From Bacteroidales bacterium (GTDB lineage Bacteria > Bacteroidota > Bacteroidia > Bacteroidales > SMBSF77), in the NCBI GenBank assembly GCA_021106655.1, contig JAIOTT010000237.1, positions 1 through 10,452 on the forward strand: DNA of 10,452 nucleotides, read 5' to 3'. The notes below the pieces were generated by a model, which did no database searches, was not told the origin of the DNA, and saw nothing but the letters and a program-made list of their open reading frames with translations. Both the position numbers and the translations under genes were made by a program. Below are positions 7,992-10,452 of this stretch, piece after piece. Numbering within the stretch: the first letter of the stretch is position 1; each line of letters begins with the position of its first letter.

Positions 7992-8717
7992 CTATTTGTC
8001 AATTATTCTTACTCCTACAATAAAAATAATACTCATATAGATCAATATAATTAGGAAAGCTGGAAGTAACCAGAATATGATTATTGATTTTTCTTTTACT
8101 ATATAATAGTTCTCATTATAATTTTTAATGAGGCGGTCATTGGACATGAATTGTTCAATTTTAATCTTCTTCTCAAAGAGATCAAGATAAGGGTTGTCAT
8201 TATTTGAAAATAAAATTACCGAACTTTTTGTAGACGCCTCTTCTTCAGCGTTGTTGTAGTTTTGTATTTTGATTTGCTCATTGATAAACTTCAGTGTTTG
8301 CTTGTATTCAATCATAAGACTTTTATGAGTTCTCACAATAAATTTGAGATTATTGATATAATCAGAAAATTTAGATGTCAACGAATCATTTATCTGTTTT
8401 TTTCTGAGGAGTAAGTCAATATGTAATAAGTTACTGTTTGTATCTATCTCAACTTTTGAGATTTCACTAAAAATTGCCGGGAGCCCGGATTGATCATTTT
8501 GTGCCAGCTGTAAATTTAACTGTTCGAAATGGAAGTTAAGCACTTCTTTATCTGCATTTTCAGAGGAGTAAATAAGTTGTAGACGATAATCATTTTTAGT
8601 CAAATAGAAGTTTAATCCTCCAAGAATAAAAGCTGAGACACATACTATAATAAACTGTTTGAAATATTTTTTTGTCAGAAAGCCAATAAAGGATATTATA
8701 TCAATTTCTTTATTCAT
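7992..8717 (-). CDS. Short Wzz-like polysaccharide chain-length protein
   Basis: This 241-residue protein has the two-membrane-helix layout of polysaccharide co-polymerases: a hydrophobic segment at about 19-39, a largely polar and probably partly coiled-coil periplasmic stretch at about 45-205, and a second hydrophobic segment at about 211-236 with one proline (219). Such proteins control chain length of the polymer made by Wzy. It is shorter than most Wzz proteins (often above 300 residues), has no kinase domain and lacks a clear proline-rich motif in the second helix, so the call rests on topology plus context. It starts at ATG 8717 and is first in the minus-strand operon. A promoter and palindrome are predicted about 100 bases upstream. 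Confidence 0.62.
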   Translation of the reverse strand: MNKEIDIISFIGFLTKKYFKQFIIVCVSAFILGGLNFYLTKNDYRLQLIYSSENADKEVLNFHFEQLNLQLAQNDQSGLPAIFSEISKVEIDTNSNLLHIDLLLRKKQINDSLTSKFSDYINNLKFIVRTHKSLMIEYKQTLKFINEQIKIQNYNNAEEEASTKSSVILFSNNDNPYLDLFEKKIKIEQFMSNDRLIKNYNENYYIVKEKSIIIFWLLPAFLIILIYMSIIFIVGVRIIDK

Positions 8718-8818
8718 AATTTGATTTGCTTTAAAAAATGTGTAAGACTATTGTTTTTAGCTTGAAAACGGAAGAAATTAATTAACTAATTCAGTTGAGT
8801 CGGGTGCTTTTACTAAGT

Positions 8819-8837
8819 TATTTGCTGTCAGCAAATA
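8819..8837. promoter_or_regulatory. Perfect 9-bp-arm palindrome, possible operator
   Basis: TATTTGCTG and CAGCAAATA flank a single central T. The palindrome overlaps six bases of the predicted leftward -7 element and its expected start site, the position of a typical repressor operator. No regulator gene is visible in the window. Confidence 0.5.
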
Positions 8838-8862
8838 TATGAATAAACTGGATTGTTTACAA
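8832..8862 (-). promoter_or_regulatory. Predicted Bacteroidota promoter for the Wzz-Wzy-GT operon
   Basis: On the minus strand, TTG (8862-8860) is followed after 20 bases by TATATTTG (8839-8832), an exact TAnnTTTG -7 element at the usual spacing. Transcription would start near 8825, leaving a leader of about 108 bases. Confidence 0.55.
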
Positions 8863-8881
8863 GTTTTCACCTTGCTGCAGC

Positions 8882-8909
8882 TTTGTCTTTGTAAATTTAG
8901 ATATGTTTG
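8882..8909 (+). promoter_or_regulatory. Predicted Bacteroidota promoter for the ligase-family gene
   Basis: TATGTTTG at 8902-8909 fits TAnnTTTG, with TTTG at 8882-8885 sixteen bases before it, slightly short of the usual spacing. The start would lie near 8916, giving a leader of about 70 AT-rich bases. Confidence 0.45.
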
Positions 8910-8984
8910 TAATAAGCATTTATTTTTTATTTATATTTATTTTTTATATTTCAAGAGAAGACTTTTTGTAAACAGCTAGATTAA

Positions 8985-10229
8985 ATGTCTGTATTTAAGC
9001 AAGAAACTCACCGGAAAATATACAATATATTATTTTTGGCGCTTGTATTTTTTATTCCATTATACCAGCGTTTCATTCCCTGGATTATTGCTGCGATTCT
9101 TCTTAACTGGATATTAGAATGGAATTTCAAAGAAAAGATATCCAGAATGATGTCTGACCGTATTCGCAAGAATAACCTGCTTTTTATCATATTATATGTA
9201 ATTTATGTAATTGGATTATTCCATACAGATAATTTTAAATATGCATTATTTGATCTGGAAGTGAAATTTTCTTTGCTTATTTTTCCAATCTTATTATCGA
9301 GTATAGCCCCGGAGGCTTTCGAAAGAAGATTTGTTTTCAGGACTTTTTTGTCATTTTTGAGCGGTGCATTTATAGCCACCTTAATTTGCATTGTTCTATC
9401 AATCCTTAGGTTTCAGTCTTCTCATCTTGCTCAGGAATTTTATTATTCACATCTTTCTGTTTTTCTGCATCCTGGATATTTTTCAATGTATTTGAATTTT
9501 GCTATTGCGATATTATTCTGTATTTTATTTGAGAGGTGGGAGAAGCTAGCATCAACTTATAAGTCCATATTTATTTTTATGATTGCCTGGTTTTTTCTCT
9601 TTGTTATTTTATTAAGTTCAAAAGCCGGAATTTTATGTCTTGCAATAATTTTTGTAGTTTATATTGTATATTTCATTCTTCAAAGGAAAAAGATTTTTCA
9701 GGCTTTACTTATGGTATTTGGAATAACACTTGCCTTTTGGATATCCTTCAACATATTTCCTCAATCTCTGGGACGTCTTAAGCAGGCTACAGATGTTATG
9801 GCTAATAGTGAAAACATAAAAAATGATACCCGCGAAGGAACAGGTGAGCGAATATTAATATGGAAGTCTTCAATCGATATAATAAAGAATAATTTCCTTT
9901 TTGGTACAGGTACGGGAGATGTTAAAGATGCTTTATTGGAGATGTATAGTAGTAAGGATATTTCTACAGCTCATGATTTGAAATTGAATGCTCATAATCA
10001 GTATTTGCAAATCTTTATTTCATTGGGTGTGATTGGGTTTTTAGTTCTGATATTGATTTTTATCCTGCCGGCAATATTTGCGCTAAGGAGCAATAATATT
10101 TTGTACTTTTTATTTATTATTATCGTAAGTTTTAATTTCCTGGTTGAATCTATGCTGGAAACACAGGCGGGAGTGATTTTCTATGGATTTTTTAATTCTT
10201 ATTTGTTTATAACGCAAAAAAGGCCTTGA
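8985..10229 (+). CDS. O-antigen ligase (WaaL/Wzy_C) family membrane protein
   Basis: This 414-residue integral membrane protein has about 10-12 hydrophobic segments. Family marks: LEVKFSLLIFPILL (91-104), HPGYFSMYL (162-170), LLSSKAGIL (209-217), TGERILIWKSSIDIIKNNFL (286-305) followed by FGTGTGD, and NAHNQYLQ (335-342). The C-terminal ESMLETQAGVIFYGFF (388-403) resembles what I know of ligase-family proteins in Bacteroidota. These enzymes act at the periplasmic side, moving undecaprenyl-linked glycan onto an acceptor or polymerising it. The start is firm: an in-frame TAA (8982-8984) directly precedes ATG 8985. The gene stands alone, divergent from the polysaccharide operon, and its stop lies within a terminator hairpin. 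Whether it is ligase or polymerase cannot be decided here. Confidence 0.85.
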   Translation: MSVFKQETHRKIYNILFLALVFFIPLYQRFIPWIIAAILLNWILEWNFKEKISRMMSDRIRKNNLLFIILYVIYVIGLFHTDNFKYALFDLEVKFSLLIFPILLSSIAPEAFERRFVFRTFLSFLSGAFIATLICIVLSILRFQSSHLAQEFYYSHLSVFLHPGYFSMYLNFAIAILFCILFERWEKLASTYKSIFIFMIAWFFLFVILLSSKAGILCLAIIFVVYIVYFILQRKKIFQALLMVFGITLAFWISFNIFPQSLGRLKQATDVMANSENIKNDTREGTGERILIWKSSIDIIKNNFLFGTGTGDVKDALLEMYSSKDISTAHDLKLNAHNQYLQIFISLGVIGFLVLILIFILPAIFALRSNNILYFLFIIIVSFNFLVESMLETQAGVIFYGFFNSYLFITQKRP

Positions 10230-10249
10230 CAAATGTCAAAGCCTTTTTT
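10216..10249. terminator. Bidirectional terminator between the ligase gene and gdhA
   Basis: A 16-position stem (10216-10231 with 10234-10249) has one C.A mismatch and a two-base gap at the tip. It is flanked by A6 and T6 tracts, so it can end transcription in both directions. It includes the ligase-family stop codon (10227-10229) and lies 21 bases past the gdhA stop. Confidence 0.88.
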
Positions 10250-10270
10250 GTTTTTTGGTTTAAAGAGATG

Positions 10271-10452
10271 TTAAACAACTCCCTGAGCGAGCATAGCATC
10301 AGCAACTTTAACGAAGCCACCAATATTTGCACCTTTAGGATAGTCGATAAAACCATCAGCTTGTTTACCGAATTTCACACAAGTTTCATGAATGTCTTTC
10401 ATGATCTGTTGTAGTTTTGCGTCAACCTCTTCACGTGTCCAGGAAAGCCTGA
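10271..10452 (-). CDS. gdhA: NADP-type glutamate dehydrogenase, C-terminal 59 residues (partial)
   Basis: Reading the minus strand from the right edge gives 59 codons and TAA at 10273-10271. The peptide starts RLSWTREEVDAKLQQIMKDI, continues through DYPKGANIGGFVKVADA and ends MLAQGVV, which is the highly conserved C-terminus of hexameric glutamate dehydrogenase (E. coli GdhA ends GANIAGFVKVADAMLAQGVI). The enzyme interconverts 2-oxoglutarate plus ammonium and glutamate using NAD(P)H in the cytoplasm. The rest of the gene, including the catalytic lysine and start, lies outside the window. Its 3' end faces the ligase-family gene and shares a bidirectional terminator with it. It is a core metabolic gene, marking a likely edge of the polysaccharide region. 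Confidence 0.95.
   Translation of the reverse strand, partial: RLSWTREEVDAKLQQIMKDIHETCVKFGKQADGFIDYPKGANIGGFVKVADAMLAQGVV

Larger units (their letters stand above)
8718..8984. promoter_or_regulatory. Divergent intergenic region between two polysaccharide transcription units
   Basis: These 267 bases hold no gene. They contain predicted promoters for both directions, a 19-base palindrome at 8819-8837, and AT-rich leader sequence next to the rightward gene with the 12-base repeat TTTATTTTTTAT at 8919-8930 and 8936-8947. Confidence 0.7.

Noticed and set aside
5600..10229. A previously undescribed system in the polysaccharide region
   Set aside because: Every gene fits a known glycan-assembly family (GT4, Wzy/WaaL, Wzz-like), and nothing points to a defence or other new module.
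10226..10414. Short plus-strand reading frame of 62 codons
   Set aside because: It lies over the opposite-strand gdhA end, whose conserved C-terminus is clear; this frame is a shadow.

Overview
The window looks like chromosomal DNA of a low-GC member of the Bacteroidota. The main evidence is a large surface protein ending in a type IX secretion (T9SS) C-terminal sorting domain, a DUF4340 protein of the kind common in this phylum, start codons without clear Shine-Dalgarno sequences, and promoter-like sites of the TTG-N20-TAnnTTTG type. Genus cannot be told from the sequence.

Layout. (1) Positions 1-4325: the 3' part of a giant secreted adhesin-like gene that enters from the left edge. It has five cadherin-like repeats, three PKD-like repeats, three Ig-like domains, a fourth PKD-like repeat, a carboxypeptidase-regulatory/dockerin-like region, a cohesin-like domain and a T9SS sorting domain. 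An in-frame TAA at 4164-4166 cuts the sorting domain in two; the missing 52 codons follow intact to a second stop at 4325, and a 13-bp hairpin terminator lies 22 bases beyond. (2) Positions 4513-5616: a membrane-anchored DUF4340 protein whose last codons run through a heptanucleotide repeat and overlap the next gene tail to tail. (3) Positions 5600-8717, minus strand: a three-gene polysaccharide operon, read as short Wzz-like chain-length protein, then Wzy/O-antigen-ligase-like membrane protein, then GT4 glycosyltransferase. (4) Positions 8718-8984: a divergent regulatory region with one predicted promoter per direction and a perfect 9-bp-arm palindrome on the leftward promoter. (5) Positions 8985-10229, plus strand: a second, dissimilar O-antigen-ligase-family protein, ending in a terminator that overlaps its stop codon. 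(6) Positions 10271-10452, minus strand: the last 59 codons of NADP-type glutamate dehydrogenase (gdhA), which shares the terminator.

How the genes fit together. The middle and right parts suggest assembly of a surface glycan: a glycosyltransferase adds sugars, a polymerase/ligase with its chain-length partner builds the chain, and the divergent ligase-family protein may attach chains or polymerise another glycan. The left part is a separate cell-surface protein whose export would depend on the sorting domain that is interrupted here. I see no CRISPR array, transposase, tRNA or rRNA, and no convincing wholly new system. The most noteworthy items are the interrupted sorting domain and the palindrome at the divergent polysaccharide promoter.
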